The notes beneath the pieces were generated by a model. That model worked only from the letters and a program-made list of their open reading frames with translations. It had not been told where the DNA came from and ran no database searches. A program made the translations under genes and the position numbers. DNA of 64,000 bases, from assembly GCF_021165955.1 (NCBI RefSeq), contig NZ_CP088952.1, positions 3,596,001-3,660,000 on the forward strand, given 5' to 3'. The DNA comes from Massilia endophytica. GTDB lineage: Bacteria > Pseudomonadota > Gammaproteobacteria > Burkholderiales > Burkholderiaceae_D. This document shows, one piece after another, positions 53,607-63,606 of this stretch (position 1 is the first letter of the stretch; each line of letters begins with the position of its first letter).

Positions 53607-55606
53607 TCCGCCGCGCTGCACTGCCGGTTGCGCTGCTGGCTGCCTTTGCGCCACGCGCGGCCCTCGCCGACGATCCTTTCCTGCAGCGCGTGCTGATCGA
53701 CGGCTCGCGCGCCACCCAGCTGGGCATCGCCGATTCCGCCGCGGCGGGCAGCGTTACCCAGCGCCAGCTCCAGGACCGCACCAGCTACCGCCCCGGCGAA
53801 CTGCTGGAAGCCACGCCGGGACTCATCGTCAGCCAGCACAGCGGCGAGGGTAAGGCCAACCAGTTCTACCTGCGCGGCTTCAACCTGGACCACGGCACCG
53901 ACCTGCGCACCACGGTCGACGACATGCCCGTGAACCAGCGCAGCCACGCCCACGGCCAGGGCTGGACGGACCTGAACTTCCTGATCCCCGAGCTGAGCGC
54001 GCGGCTCGACTACAAGAAGGGCCCCTATTCCGCCAGCGAAGGCGACTTCGCCTCGGCGGGCGCCACCGCCATCACCTACGCCAACCGGCTGACCCGGGGC
54101 ATCGCCAGCGCCACGGCGGGCCAGAACGGCTATGGCCGCGCGCTGCTGGCGGATGCGCCGGAACTGGGAGGCGGCAGCATGCTCTATGCGGTGGAGGCCC
54201 TGCACAACGACGGCCCCTTCACGAAGGGCGACAACTACCGCAAGCTGAACGCCGTGCTGCGCTACAGCCAGGGCTATGCCAACAATGGCTTCAGCGTGGC
54301 GGCCATGGCCTATCGCGGCAGCTGGAACGCCACCGACCAGATTCCGCAGCGCGCGGTGGACGATGGATCGCTGGGCCGCTTCGACGCCATCGACAGCAGC
54401 GACGGCGGCGAGGCACGGCGCATGAGCCTTTCCGGCATCTGGCGCCGCACAACGGATGAAAGCTCGTCGAAGATCAGCGCCTACGTCATCGCCAACCGCC
54501 TGCAGCTGTTCTCGAACTTCACCTACTTCCTGGACGATTCCGTGAACGGCGACCAGTTCGCCCAGCCGGACCGGCGCGTGACGAGCGGCCTGAATGCAAG
54601 CCACAGCTGGCATTGGCACGAAGGCGAGCGCGCTTCCGTCACCACTGTGGGCGTTCAGGTCCAGAACGACAATATCTTCAATGGCCTGTACAGGACGAAG
54701 GCGCGGCAGGCGCTCGCCGTGACGCGCGAGGACCATATCGTGGAGACCAGCGGCAGCGCCTACGTCGAGAACCAGACGCGCTGGAACGCCGTGCTGCGCA
54801 CCAGCGCCGGCCTGCGTGCCGACCGTTACCGTTTTGACGTTGCGCGTGTGGGCAAGGCGGACGACACGCTGCTCAGCCCCAGTGCCAGCGTCGTGCTGGG
54901 TCCCTGGGCGGACACGGAGTTCTACCTCAACGCCGGCAACGGCTTCCACAGCAACGATGCGCGCGGCGTGCTGGACAAGGAAAATCCCGCCACGCCGCTG
55001 GCGCGTTCGCGCGGCCAGGAGCTCGGCGCACGCAGCGAATTTTTGCGCGGCCTGCAATCCTCGCTTTCGCTGTACAAGCTGGATTTCGATTCGGAGCTGG
55101 TCTTCGTTGGCGATGCGGGAACGACGGAGGCGAGCCGTCCGAGCCGCCGTTACGGCATCGAGTTCTCGAACTACTGGAAGCCGCTCAAGTGGATGTCCAT
55201 CGATGCCGACCTTGCCTTCGCGCGCGCCCGCTACCGCGACGCGGATCCTGCAGGCCGCCGCATTCCAGGCGCCATCGAGGGCACAGGCCAGCTCGCGCTG
55301 ACGGTATCCCCCGCCGGACCGTGGAGCGGCTCCCTGCGCCTGCGCTACTTCGGTCCCCGTCCCCTGGCCGAGGACAACAGCGTGCGCTCACAGGGCAGCA
55401 TGACGCTGAATGGGCGCCTCGGCTACAAGCTCACGAAGCGCATGCACATCGAACTGGAAGGCTTCAACCTGGCCAACCGGCGCGATTCCGCCATCGATTA
55501 CTACTACGCCTCGCGCCTCAAGGGCGAAGCGGCGCCGGTGGAGGATATTCACTTCCACCCCATCGAATCGCGGTCCTTCCGCCTTACCCTCAGCACCGCC
55601 TTCTAG
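53603..55606 (+). CDS. TonB-dependent receptor in the M1 peptidase operon
   Basis: A 667-residue outer-membrane receptor. The signal peptide is MIRRAALPVALLAAFAPRAA. The plug has YRPGELLEATPGLIVSQHSG and NQFYLRGFNLDHGTDLRTTV, and the barrel ends RSFRLTLSTAF with a terminal aromatic residue. The ATG at 53603 overlaps the DUF6702 stop. Size and plug resemble metal-complex receptors more than carbohydrate ones. Coupling with a peptidase suggests uptake of a peptide or of a metal bound to one; this is inference. Confidence 0.9.
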   Translation: MIRRAALPVALLAAFAPRAALADDPFLQRVLIDGSRATQLGIADSAAAGSVTQRQLQDRTSYRPGELLEATPGLIVSQHSGEGKANQFYLRGFNLDHGTDLRTTVDDMPVNQRSHAHGQGWTDLNFLIPELSARLDYKKGPYSASEGDFASAGATAITYANRLTRGIASATAGQNGYGRALLADAPELGGGSMLYAVEALHNDGPFTKGDNYRKLNAVLRYSQGYANNGFSVAAMAYRGSWNATDQIPQRAVDDGSLGRFDAIDSSDGGEARRMSLSGIWRRTTDESSSKISAYVIANRLQLFSNFTYFLDDSVNGDQFAQPDRRVTSGLNASHSWHWHEGERASVTTVGVQVQNDNIFNGLYRTKARQALAVTREDHIVETSGSAYVENQTRWNAVLRTSAGLRADRYRFDVARVGKADDTLLSPSASVVLGPWADTEFYLNAGNGFHSNDARGVLDKENPATPLARSRGQELGARSEFLRGLQSSLSLYKLDFDSELVFVGDAGTTEASRPSRRYGIEFSNYWKPLKWMSIDADLAFARARYRDADPAGRRIPGAIEGTGQLALTVSPAGPWSGSLRLRYFGPRPLAEDNSVRSQGSMTLNGRLGYKLTKRMHIELEGFNLANRRDSAIDYYYASRLKGEAAPVEDIHFHPIESRSFRLTLSTAF

Positions 55607-55625
55607 CTGGGCGTACAATGAGGGA

Positions 55626-56381
55626 ATGACAACTGCATTCCCCGCATTCACGCCCCTGGAACAGGTGGCGCAGGCCCTGCGCGGCGACGGCTATGCCCTG
55701 CTTGCCCCCGCCGACGTGGCAGCCCTCTCCGGCGCCCCGCTGTCCGAGTTGAACAAGCTCGCCGCCAGCTGGGACGACCTGGCTCTCGACAACTACCTGC
55801 GCGACGGAGGCCGCTACCGGCGCCGCCGCCATTCCTGCTTCGTGCAGGAAGGCGAGGCCCTGAGCCAGAGCGCCCACCGCGCCCACTGGCAGCCGGTGGA
55901 ATACAACGCCCTGCATGGCGGCATGCGCCGCATGTTCGAGCCCGTGAATCCCGCCACCATCGAGCAGCCGGGCTGGCAAGGCCTGCTCACGGCCCTCGGC
56001 AAGATCTGCAGCGCCGCGCGCGGCCAGCAGACCTGGTACGTGGAGGCCCACCAGTTCCGCATCGATACCGCGGACGGCATCGGGCGCCCCACGCCGGAAG
56101 GCGCGCACCGCGACGGTGTCGATTATGTGGCGGTGATCCTGGTCGGCCGCCACGGCATCAAGGGCGGGGAGACTCGCATCTTTGAAGCGAGTGGGCCCAA
56201 CGGCAAGCGTTTCACCATGACCGAGCCCTGGACCATGCTCCTGCTGGACGACGCGGCCGTGATTCACGAGTCCACGCCCATCCAGCCGCTGGAAGAACAT
56301 GGCTACCGCGACACACTGGTGCTCACCTACCGCGCGGGTGGCTTCCAGGGCGATGGCGAGGCAGGGTCAAATCCGATATAG
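55626..56381 (+). CDS. 2OG-Fe dioxygenase family protein (BsmA-like)
   Basis: A 251-residue 2-oxoglutarate/Fe oxygenase of the BsmA/isoleucine-hydroxylase type (2OG-Fe_dioxygenase family). The iron ligands appear as HxD in PEGAHRDGVDYVAV and the distal His in AAVIHESTPI; Arg in GYRDTLVLTYR would bind 2-oxoglutarate. N-terminal DLALDNYLRDGGRYRRRRHS is typical. The ATG at 55626 is preceded by a GAGGG ribosome-binding site; a longer reading frame inside the receptor gene is a shadow. Relatives hydroxylate free amino acids or affect biofilm and stress. Substrate unknown. Confidence 0.9.
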   Translation: MTTAFPAFTPLEQVAQALRGDGYALLAPADVAALSGAPLSELNKLAASWDDLALDNYLRDGGRYRRRRHSCFVQEGEALSQSAHRAHWQPVEYNALHGGMRRMFEPVNPATIEQPGWQGLLTALGKICSAARGQQTWYVEAHQFRIDTADGIGRPTPEGAHRDGVDYVAVILVGRHGIKGGETRIFEASGPNGKRFTMTEPWTMLLLDDAAVIHESTPIQPLEEHGYRDTLVLTYRAGGFQGDGEAGSNPI

Positions 56382-56419
56382 TGGCGTAGAGCATTATCAA
56401 CACTACGGAGACGGCTGCT

Positions 56420-57772
56420 GTGGATTCCAGCTATGAAATCGCGCCCGATGAAATCGAGATCCTGATTGTCGAGGACAGCCCCACCCAGGCCGAACGCCTG
56501 CGCCGGCTGATCCAGTCGATGCGTTACGGGGCCCGCGTGGCCGCCAACGGCAGGCTCGCGCTGGAAGCGATTCATCAGCGGAAGCCCCATCTCGTGCTGT
56601 CCGATATCGTGATGCCGGAAATGGATGGCTATGAGCTGTGCCGTTCCATCAAGGGCGATCCCGGCCTGCGCGACATTCCCGTCATCCTCGTCACTTCCCT
56701 CACCGACCCGAAAGACATCATCCGCGGCATCGAGTGCGGCGCGGACAATTTCATCCGCAAGCCGTATGCGGAGGACTACCTGCTCAACCGTATTGGCCAC
56801 ATGCTGGTCAACCAGAAGCTGCGCAAGGATTCGAACATGGAGGTGGGCATTGCGCTCTACCTCGGCGACCAGAAGCACTTCATCAACGCGGAGCGCCAGC
56901 AGATCCTGGACCTGCTGATCTCCACCTACGAACAGGCCGTGCAGGTCAACAGCGAGCTGCAGGCGCGCGAGCGCCAGGTGATCGAGCTGAATATGCGCCT
57001 GGCCCAGCATGCGGGCGAGCTGGAAGCGACCAACCGCGAGATCGCCATGAAGAATCTCGAGCTGGCCGAGGCAAGCCGCATGAAGTCGGCCTTCATCGCC
57101 AATATGTCGCACGAGCTGCGCACGCCGCTGAACGCCATCATCGGCTTCACGGGCGCGCTGCTCATGAAGCTTCCCGGCCCGCTCACACCCGAGCAGGACA
57201 AGCAGCTGAACACCATCCGCTCCAGCGCGCGCCACCTGCTTTCGCTGATCAACGACATCCTCGATGTGGCCAAGATCGAAGCGGGCAAGGTGACGCTGTC
57301 CGTGGAAACCGTGCAGTGCCAGGATCTCGTGCGCGAAGTGTGCGAAACGCTGCGCCCGCTGGCCGCGCAGAAAGGCCTCACGCTGGACGTGGAGCTGGCG
57401 GCCCAGCCGATTTCGCTGGATACGGACCGCCGCGCCCTGACCCAGATCCTGATCAACCTTGCCAACAATGCCATCAAGTTCACCGAGAAGGGCACGGTGC
57501 GCATCACCCTTGGCCAGCGGGACGACGCCGAGGGCAAGGTCACGGAGTTCTCGGTGGCCGACAGCGGCGCGGGCATCCGCGAGGAAGACCAGGCAAAACT
57601 GTTCCAGGCCTTCTCGCAGCTGGACTCCACCTCCACCCGGCACGCGGAAGGCGCGGGGCTTGGCCTCTACCTGTCGCAGAATCTCGCCAACCTGCTGGGC
57701 GGCTCCCTCTCCTTCAACAGCGATTTCGGCAAGGGTTCGACCTTCACCCTGTCCCTGAGGACCCGCAAGTAA
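56420..57772 (+). CDS. Receiver-histidine kinase (REC-HisKA-HATPase)
   Basis: A 450-residue soluble signalling protein with the unusual order receiver first, kinase second. The receiver (1-125) has acceptor Asp62 in LVLSDIVMPEMDG. A coiled coil follows, then the HisKA helix AFIANMSHELRTPLNAIIGF with His231, and an ATPase domain with LINLANNAIKFTEKG and AEGAGLGLYLSQ. The start is GTG at 56420 with GGAG 9 nt upstream. It has no membrane segment, so it probably receives phosphate from another kinase. The stand-alone receiver gene begins directly after its stop. Confidence 0.93.
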   Translation: MDSSYEIAPDEIEILIVEDSPTQAERLRRLIQSMRYGARVAANGRLALEAIHQRKPHLVLSDIVMPEMDGYELCRSIKGDPGLRDIPVILVTSLTDPKDIIRGIECGADNFIRKPYAEDYLLNRIGHMLVNQKLRKDSNMEVGIALYLGDQKHFINAERQQILDLLISTYEQAVQVNSELQARERQVIELNMRLAQHAGELEATNREIAMKNLELAEASRMKSAFIANMSHELRTPLNAIIGFTGALLMKLPGPLTPEQDKQLNTIRSSARHLLSLINDILDVAKIEAGKVTLSVETVQCQDLVREVCETLRPLAAQKGLTLDVELAAQPISLDTDRRALTQILINLANNAIKFTEKGTVRITLGQRDDAEGKVTEFSVADSGAGIREEDQAKLFQAFSQLDSTSTRHAEGAGLGLYLSQNLANLLGGSLSFNSDFGKGSTFTLSLRTRK

Positions 57773-58165
57773 ATGGGGGCGCGCATCCTGGTCATCGAGG
57801 ACAACCAGGTCAATATGGACCTGATGAGCTACCTGCTGACTGCTTTCGGACATACCGTGCTGCCCGCCGCCGACGGCGTCGCGGGCGTGGCGGTGGCGCG
57901 CAGCGAACGGCCTGACCTCATCCTCTGCGACCTGCAGCTGCCCCGCCTCGACGGGCATGGCGTGCTCGCCGCCCTGAGGGGCGATCCCGCGACCAGCGCC
58001 ATTCCCATCCTCGCCGCCAGCGCAGCCGCCATCGACGACGGCGGCGCGGCCCTGCGCGCGGAAGGCTTCACGGGCGTGCTGCCCAAGACCCTCGAGCCGG
58101 AAGCCCTGCTGCCCGCCCTGGAGGCCTTCCTGCCTGCGGCCCTGCGCAGCGCAGCAAGCAACTGA
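57773..58165 (+). CDS. Stand-alone CheY-like response regulator
   Basis: A 130-residue single-domain receiver. Acidic pair EDN near residues 9-11, acceptor Asp53 in LILCDLQLPRLDG, and Lys in VLPKTLEPEAL complete the phosphorylation site. It starts one base after the kinase stop, so it is the likely output or a phosphorelay partner of the REC-kinase. It lacks a DNA-binding domain. Confidence 0.92.
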   Translation: MGARILVIEDNQVNMDLMSYLLTAFGHTVLPAADGVAGVAVARSERPDLILCDLQLPRLDGHGVLAALRGDPATSAIPILAASAAAIDDGGAALRAEGFTGVLPKTLEPEALLPALEAFLPAALRSAASN

Positions 58166-58253
58166 GCGGCCGAGCTGCTCCTTTGCTGCTGCGCACAAGT
58201 ATAACTTTCCCTCTCTGCCGTATAAATTCTGGGTATATCGTAGTTATACGGTA

Positions 58254-58282
58254 TTGCACTGCAACATAGACTGGGATATAGT
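58254..58282 (+). promoter_or_regulatory. Promoter of a candidate small RNA
   Basis: TTGCAC (58254-58259) and TATAGT (58277-58282) are separated by exactly 17 bp. The next ORF on this strand is far away, while a strong terminator lies about 65 bp downstream. Confidence 0.6.
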
Positions 58283-58288
58283 GGACCT

Positions 58289-58356
58289 GTCTCCTCCAAG
58301 CGTTCTCCGAACAATTGGAATTCGCCCGCGGCCTCCGGCTTGCGGGCTTTTTTTTT
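58289..58356 (+). ncRNA. Candidate small regulatory RNA (about 68 nt)
   Basis: Between a good promoter and a strong terminator there is no ORF. The predicted RNA begins with an unpaired pyrimidine-rich stretch (UCUCCUCC). It then forms a hairpin with a UCC loop (GUUC-UCC-GAAC, held by CCAA/UUGG) and ends in the terminator stem, which also displays CCUCC in its loop. Repeated exposed CUCC/UCC motifs are known from sRNAs that pair with ribosome-binding sites. Family membership is not established. The exact 5' end is estimated from the -10 box. Confidence 0.5.
58324..58356 (+). terminator. Rho-independent terminator with T9 tract
   Basis: GCCCGC (58324-58329) pairs with GCGGGC (58342-58347) across a 12-nt loop, followed by nine T residues. 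It would end the small RNA and any read-through from the response-regulator gene. Confidence 0.85.
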
Positions 58357-58364
58357 GCCCCGGA

Positions 58365-59765
58365 TTACGGCCGGGTGACGTGCACCAGGCTGGTCATCGC
58401 ATCGACGTACAGCGTCTTGTCGTCCGCATACAGCGGCAGCAGGGGCGTCACGGATACCTGGTTCAGCTTCGTCTTGCGGATCTGCTGCGTCGCGGGATCC
58501 TTGAACACGGCGTAAGGAACGTCCTGGATCACATAGGGTTCGCCGTTGACATGGCCGATGATCATGAGCACATGCCCGGGCACCACCACGAGGTCGCCCA
58601 CCTGGGCCTTCGCCAGCGCCCGCACGCGGTCGGCATGGGAATCGCGCGCCGAAAAGAGCTGATGATTCAGCGCCGCGCTGCTCCCTTGCAGCCCGGAATT
58701 CGGCGGCAGGTGCAGCCCCATGCTGCGGTAGGTTTCGCTCGTCAGGCCGCTGCAGTCGCGGGCGTTGAACTGATGCCCCCATCCATAGCGCTCGCCGAGG
58801 AACTTGAATGCCTGGCGGATGATGTTTGCGCGGGTCACCGGCAGATAGCCCGGCGCGCTGTCCGCGGTGCGGCGCAGGAGCGCTGGCTTGAACGTGAGCG
58901 AGCCGTCCTGCTGGCGCGCCGGGAGCAGGAGCGGCCACGATACATAGCTGCTGGCGCCATTCACTGCTTCGCCCTCCTTCACCTCGGCCAGGGGCATCGC
59001 AACGCCCATGTCCAGGTCCAGTTCCGATACGTCGGGCGCCTCCGGTGTAAATACCGTGCGCGCATGATCGCCCGTGACGACGCGGCCAGGCGCCTTCGCT
59101 ACGTAGGAGAACACGGCATCCCTTGTCCCTTCCGCGATGTCGCTTCCCTTCACCCAGGCCGGTCCCTGTGTGCTCATGACCAGCAGCCATTGCCCGTCTG
59201 CGCTCTTGTGGACGATGATCACGGGCTCTCCCGGGAACAGCACGCCTCCCTGCAGGCTTTCGTAGTCGCGCGAGTCCTCGGACGCGTAAAGGCGCCGGTC
59301 GGACGGCAGCGTGCGCAGGTAGGTGCGGCGCACGCTCAGGCCATAGCGCGCGGACGTCGTGTCGGGAATCCGGTCCACCGCGGCGTTCTGCTGCAAGCCG
59401 CGAAGCAGTTCCTCGGTGACGGGGCGCCCGCTTTCGTCGATGGATGCCTTTATCGGTGTCTGCTGCGCGTTCCCCAGCCATTCGGCCACCTGGACCTTCG
59501 TCAACGTGGCCGGAAGCTGCGCCAGGTCGATCAATCCGCCCTGCGGACCGTAAGCGCGCTGGCGCTTTTCCGATACCTGCCGTGCATCGAGCAGCACTGC
59601 GTTGGGCGATGGCGCGCGGCGAATCCAGAACTCGGGAGACAGCATCGCTTCGCTGATGGCCGGAACGCCCGACGGCGAGACCGACGGCCCTGCGTTGGAC
59701 GGTGCGGCAGCTGTCACCACTGCCGCCAGCACGGCGGCGCCTAGCAGCCGGGTGTGACGTTTCAT
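58365..59765 (-). CDS. SH3-NlpC/P60 family peptidoglycan peptidase
   Basis: A 466-residue exported cysteine peptidase (C40). The signal peptide is MKRHTRLLGAAVLAAVVTAA. An N-terminal stabilising domain (about 50-150), one or two SH3-type domains (SLQGGVLFPGEPVIIVHKSA, then GQWLLVMSTQGPAWV) and the NlpC/P60 domain follow. Catalytic Cys338 lies in NARDCSGLTSETYR and the His in VVVPGHVLMIIGH. The architecture matches enzymes that cut gamma-D-glutamyl-diamino acid bonds in murein peptides. The start is set at 59765 where the signal begins; the longer frame from 59963 has none. Confidence 0.92.
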   Translation of the reverse strand: MKRHTRLLGAAVLAAVVTAAAPSNAGPSVSPSGVPAISEAMLSPEFWIRRAPSPNAVLLDARQVSEKRQRAYGPQGGLIDLAQLPATLTKVQVAEWLGNAQQTPIKASIDESGRPVTEELLRGLQQNAAVDRIPDTTSARYGLSVRRTYLRTLPSDRRLYASEDSRDYESLQGGVLFPGEPVIIVHKSADGQWLLVMSTQGPAWVKGSDIAEGTRDAVFSYVAKAPGRVVTGDHARTVFTPEAPDVSELDLDMGVAMPLAEVKEGEAVNGASSYVSWPLLLPARQQDGSLTFKPALLRRTADSAPGYLPVTRANIIRQAFKFLGERYGWGHQFNARDCSGLTSETYRSMGLHLPPNSGLQGSSAALNHQLFSARDSHADRVRALAKAQVGDLVVVPGHVLMIIGHVNGEPYVIQDVPYAVFKDPATQQIRKTKLNQVSVTPLLPLYADDKTLYVDAMTSLVHVTRP

Positions 59766-59973
59766 GTACCGCGCCTGCCTGTCGGCGAAGCCGTGCTGCG
59801 AAGATGCCGTTTGCTCCATCAAATCCGTCCCATGTCGAGTTGTCCCGGCCGCCTGTCCCGCGCTTCGGCGGCAAAGCTGGCAGCTTAACATGACCCAAAA
59901 TTTTCGGTTGAGCAAGCTATTTCCCGACAATTTCAGGACAAATGCCCCGGAAACCCGCAGCATAATTCCCTCC

Positions 59974-60000
59974 GGAAATTATGCATTTGACACAATTTCC
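59974..60000. promoter_or_regulatory. Inverted repeat and -35 box upstream of the beta-helix gene
   Basis: GGAAATT and AATTTCC are separated by 13 bp and enclose a perfect TTGACA box (59987-59992). No convincing -10 follows at 17 bp (TTACTT). This is a possible repressor site. Confidence 0.35.
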
Positions 60001-60034
60001 TTTCGGAAGTTACTTCTAAATAAAGGGTAGAACA

Positions 60035-60766
60035 ATGAAAGTTCAACAGAAAGTCCTGATCGGCGTATCCCTCGTCCTGGCCAGTTTCGGCGCCCAGGCG
60101 CAGGACAGCCGCACGCCAATCGATACCTGCCAGGCCATTTCCAGCGAGGGCTCCTATGTGCTCACCGCTAACCTCTCGGCCAGCGGCAACTGCATCGAAA
60201 TCCAGGCGAGCAACGTCACCCTGGACCTGAATGGCTTCACCATTTCGGGAAATGGCAGCGGGGAAGGCGTGACCACCGGCGGCGGCACGGCCCGTTCCGG
60301 CATCACTGTGCGCAACGGCGTGGTGCGCAATTTCCGCCATGGCGTCTACCTCATTGGATCTGGTTCCACCATCGAGCGCATGAGCGCTATGGACAACGCC
60401 CACACCGGCTTCCTGGCCAGCGGCGCACGCGTTATCGACAGCGTCGCCCTCCGCAATGTCGACACCGGTTTCAATCTGGGCGCGCGCAGCAGCATCACCG
60501 GCAGCACTGCCACGAATAACGGCGATGGTATCAACGTTTCCACGGGGTCTACCGTTATCAACAACATCGTCGGCTTGAATACCCGCCACGGCATCCTCGC
60601 CGGAAACGGCAGCGTTGTCAGCAATAATTCCGTCCTGGGCCAGGGGAGCCTCGGCATTTACCTGAACTGCCCGAGCCTGGCCACCGGCAACACCTCTACC
60701 GCCAATGGCACCAACCTGGTTCAATCGGGAACCGGCTGCGTGGTGACCGGCAACGTGGCTCCGTAA
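60035..60766 (+). CDS. Secreted right-handed beta-helix protein
   Basis: A 243-residue exported protein (signal MKVQQKVLIGVSLVLASFGA, cleavage near QAQDS). The mature part is almost entirely short beta-helix coils rich in Asn, Ser, Thr and Gly, such as NVTLDLNGFTISGNGSGEGV, SGITVRNGVVRNFRHGVYLI and NNSVLGQGSLGIYLNCPS. Two cysteines near each end may close it. It resembles the periplasmic copper/NosD or pectate-lyase-like parallel beta-helix fold, but no catalytic motif is seen. An AAGGG ribosome-binding site precedes the ATG. Function unknown. Confidence 0.8.
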   Translation: MKVQQKVLIGVSLVLASFGAQAQDSRTPIDTCQAISSEGSYVLTANLSASGNCIEIQASNVTLDLNGFTISGNGSGEGVTTGGGTARSGITVRNGVVRNFRHGVYLIGSGSTIERMSAMDNAHTGFLASGARVIDSVALRNVDTGFNLGARSSITGSTATNNGDGINVSTGSTVINNIVGLNTRHGILAGNGSVVSNNSVLGQGSLGIYLNCPSLATGNTSTANGTNLVQSGTGCVVTGNVAP

Positions 60767-60787
60767 GCATGCGGGGCTGAAGCCCCT

Positions 60788-62038
60788 TCACGCGCGCCGC
60801 AGGAAATCGACTGCGGCGCTTCGTGGCAATTGAGGGAAGATGCGCACAAGCTCATTGTCGGGCAGGCGCAGATGGCGTTCGGCGATGTGGGCGAGCACCG
60901 TGCGGAAGTCGGTCGTCACCGGCAGGTCGCGTCCTTCGTTCAGCGCCTTCTCTTCCAAACCGCGCCACTCTCCCAGCACTCTGCCTCCGGCGACGCCTCC
61001 ACCCAACACCCACATCGCATTCCCATGCCCATGGTCGGTGCCGCGGTTGCCGTTCTCGCGTGCCGTGCGGCCGAATTCGGACATCACGACAATCGTGGTG
61101 TCGTCGAACATGGGGCCAAGGCGCTGCGCCAGCACGGCCAGGCCTTGCGCCAGGGGCGACAGGCGGTTCGCCAGCTGGCCCGTTGCCGCGCCCTGGCTCG
61201 CGTGCGTGTCCCATCCGCCCAGCGCAACGAAAGCCAGCTGCATGTTCGGGTCGTTGCGCAGCAGGGTGGCAAGGCGCGCCGCATCGTCCGGGAAGCCGTT
61301 CGGCAAAGGCGCTCCGCCGTTGGCAGCCATCATCTCCGCCGCCATGGGATTGGCTGCGGCGGCCATCACTTCCTTGCGCGCCTCGCGGCCGTCCATGTAG
61401 ACCTTGCCGAAGCGCTTGTTGTCCGCATACAGCTCGTCGAAGGCGGCGCCCAGCGCGGGCCGGTTATCCAGCACCGTGCCTTTCGTACCCGCTGCACCGT
61501 TCGCGACGTTTACGGCGGCGGCGCGGCCGCTCAGGATGCGCGGCATGGTGGGCCCGATGCTCAGCGCGCGGGTGGGCCGCGAATCGCCGGGCAGCGCGCC
61601 CACCAGGCGGTTCATCCAGCCGTCCGGCGTACTCTTCACGCCCGGCGTGGCCGACTCCATGTAATCCTGCGCATCGAAGTGCGAGCGCGTGCCGTCCGGC
61701 GAGCCGCTGGCGTGGATGAAGGCGAGCTTCTTCTGTTCCCACAGAGGCAGCAGCGGTGCGAGCGCGGGGTGCAGGCCGAAGTAGCCGTCCAGGTCGATGG
61801 CTCCCCCTTCCTGCCCCGGCCTGGCAAGCGCGATGGTGGGACGCAGCTGGGCGTATTCCGCATCACCTACCGGCGCCACCACATTCAGGCCGTCGACGGC
61901 GCCGCGCAGCATGATGACGATCAGCTTGCGCGAGTGCGGCGCCGGCGCGGCGAGCGAGGCCGCCCAGGCTTCGCGGCCAAGAGGCGCCACCAGCCCGGCA
62001 CCGGCGGCCAGGGCGTTCAGAAAATCGCGGCGTTGCAT
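60788..62038 (-). CDS. DUF1501 domain-containing protein (Tat-exported)
   Basis: A 416-residue protein with a Tat-type start (MQRRDFLNALAAGAGLVAPL). It has the DUF1501 landmarks RKLIVIMLRGAVDGLNVVAP, HALAPLLPLW-like FGLHPALAPL, GGWDTHASQGAATGQLANRL, VVMSEFGRTARENGNRGTDH and GHGNAMWVLGGGV. These resemble alkaline-phosphatase/sulfatase-like metal sites. It is 10 bp after the DUF1800 gene, the usual pairing. Function unknown. The longer frame from 62227 is discarded because the Tat signal starts at 62038. Confidence 0.92.
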   Translation of the reverse strand: MQRRDFLNALAAGAGLVAPLGREAWAASLAAPAPHSRKLIVIMLRGAVDGLNVVAPVGDAEYAQLRPTIALARPGQEGGAIDLDGYFGLHPALAPLLPLWEQKKLAFIHASGSPDGTRSHFDAQDYMESATPGVKSTPDGWMNRLVGALPGDSRPTRALSIGPTMPRILSGRAAAVNVANGAAGTKGTVLDNRPALGAAFDELYADNKRFGKVYMDGREARKEVMAAAANPMAAEMMAANGGAPLPNGFPDDAARLATLLRNDPNMQLAFVALGGWDTHASQGAATGQLANRLSPLAQGLAVLAQRLGPMFDDTTIVVMSEFGRTARENGNRGTDHGHGNAMWVLGGGVAGGRVLGEWRGLEEKALNEGRDLPVTTDFRTVLAHIAERHLRLPDNELVRIFPQLPRSAAVDFLRRA

Positions 62039-62048
62039 GGTTTTCTCC

Positions 62049-63449
<1,401 letters not shown>

Positions 63450-63553
63450 GGCGTGTTTCCTTGGCGTATGGTGAGCCTTATTTATACGCCAGCCGCGTCC
63501 GTCTGCCAAAGGCCAGTTTGTATCGCACTGTTACATGGAACTCAACATTAATG

Positions 63554-63583
63554 AAACAATCGATTTAGTTATATCAATTGTTT
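63554..63583. promoter_or_regulatory. Candidate TetR operator upstream of the TetR gene
   Basis: AAACAAT and ATTGTTT, perfect 7-bp arms 16 bp apart in an AT-rich stretch, end 23 bp before the TetR ATG. They are suited to autoregulation. Confidence 0.4.
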
Positions 63584-63606
63584 AAATTCTGTGATGTAAT
63601 AGTGAG

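Noticed and set aside
60773..60786. GGGGCTGAAGCCCC hairpin between convergent genes
   Set aside because: It has no T-tract and a 2-nt loop, so it cannot be called a terminator with confidence.
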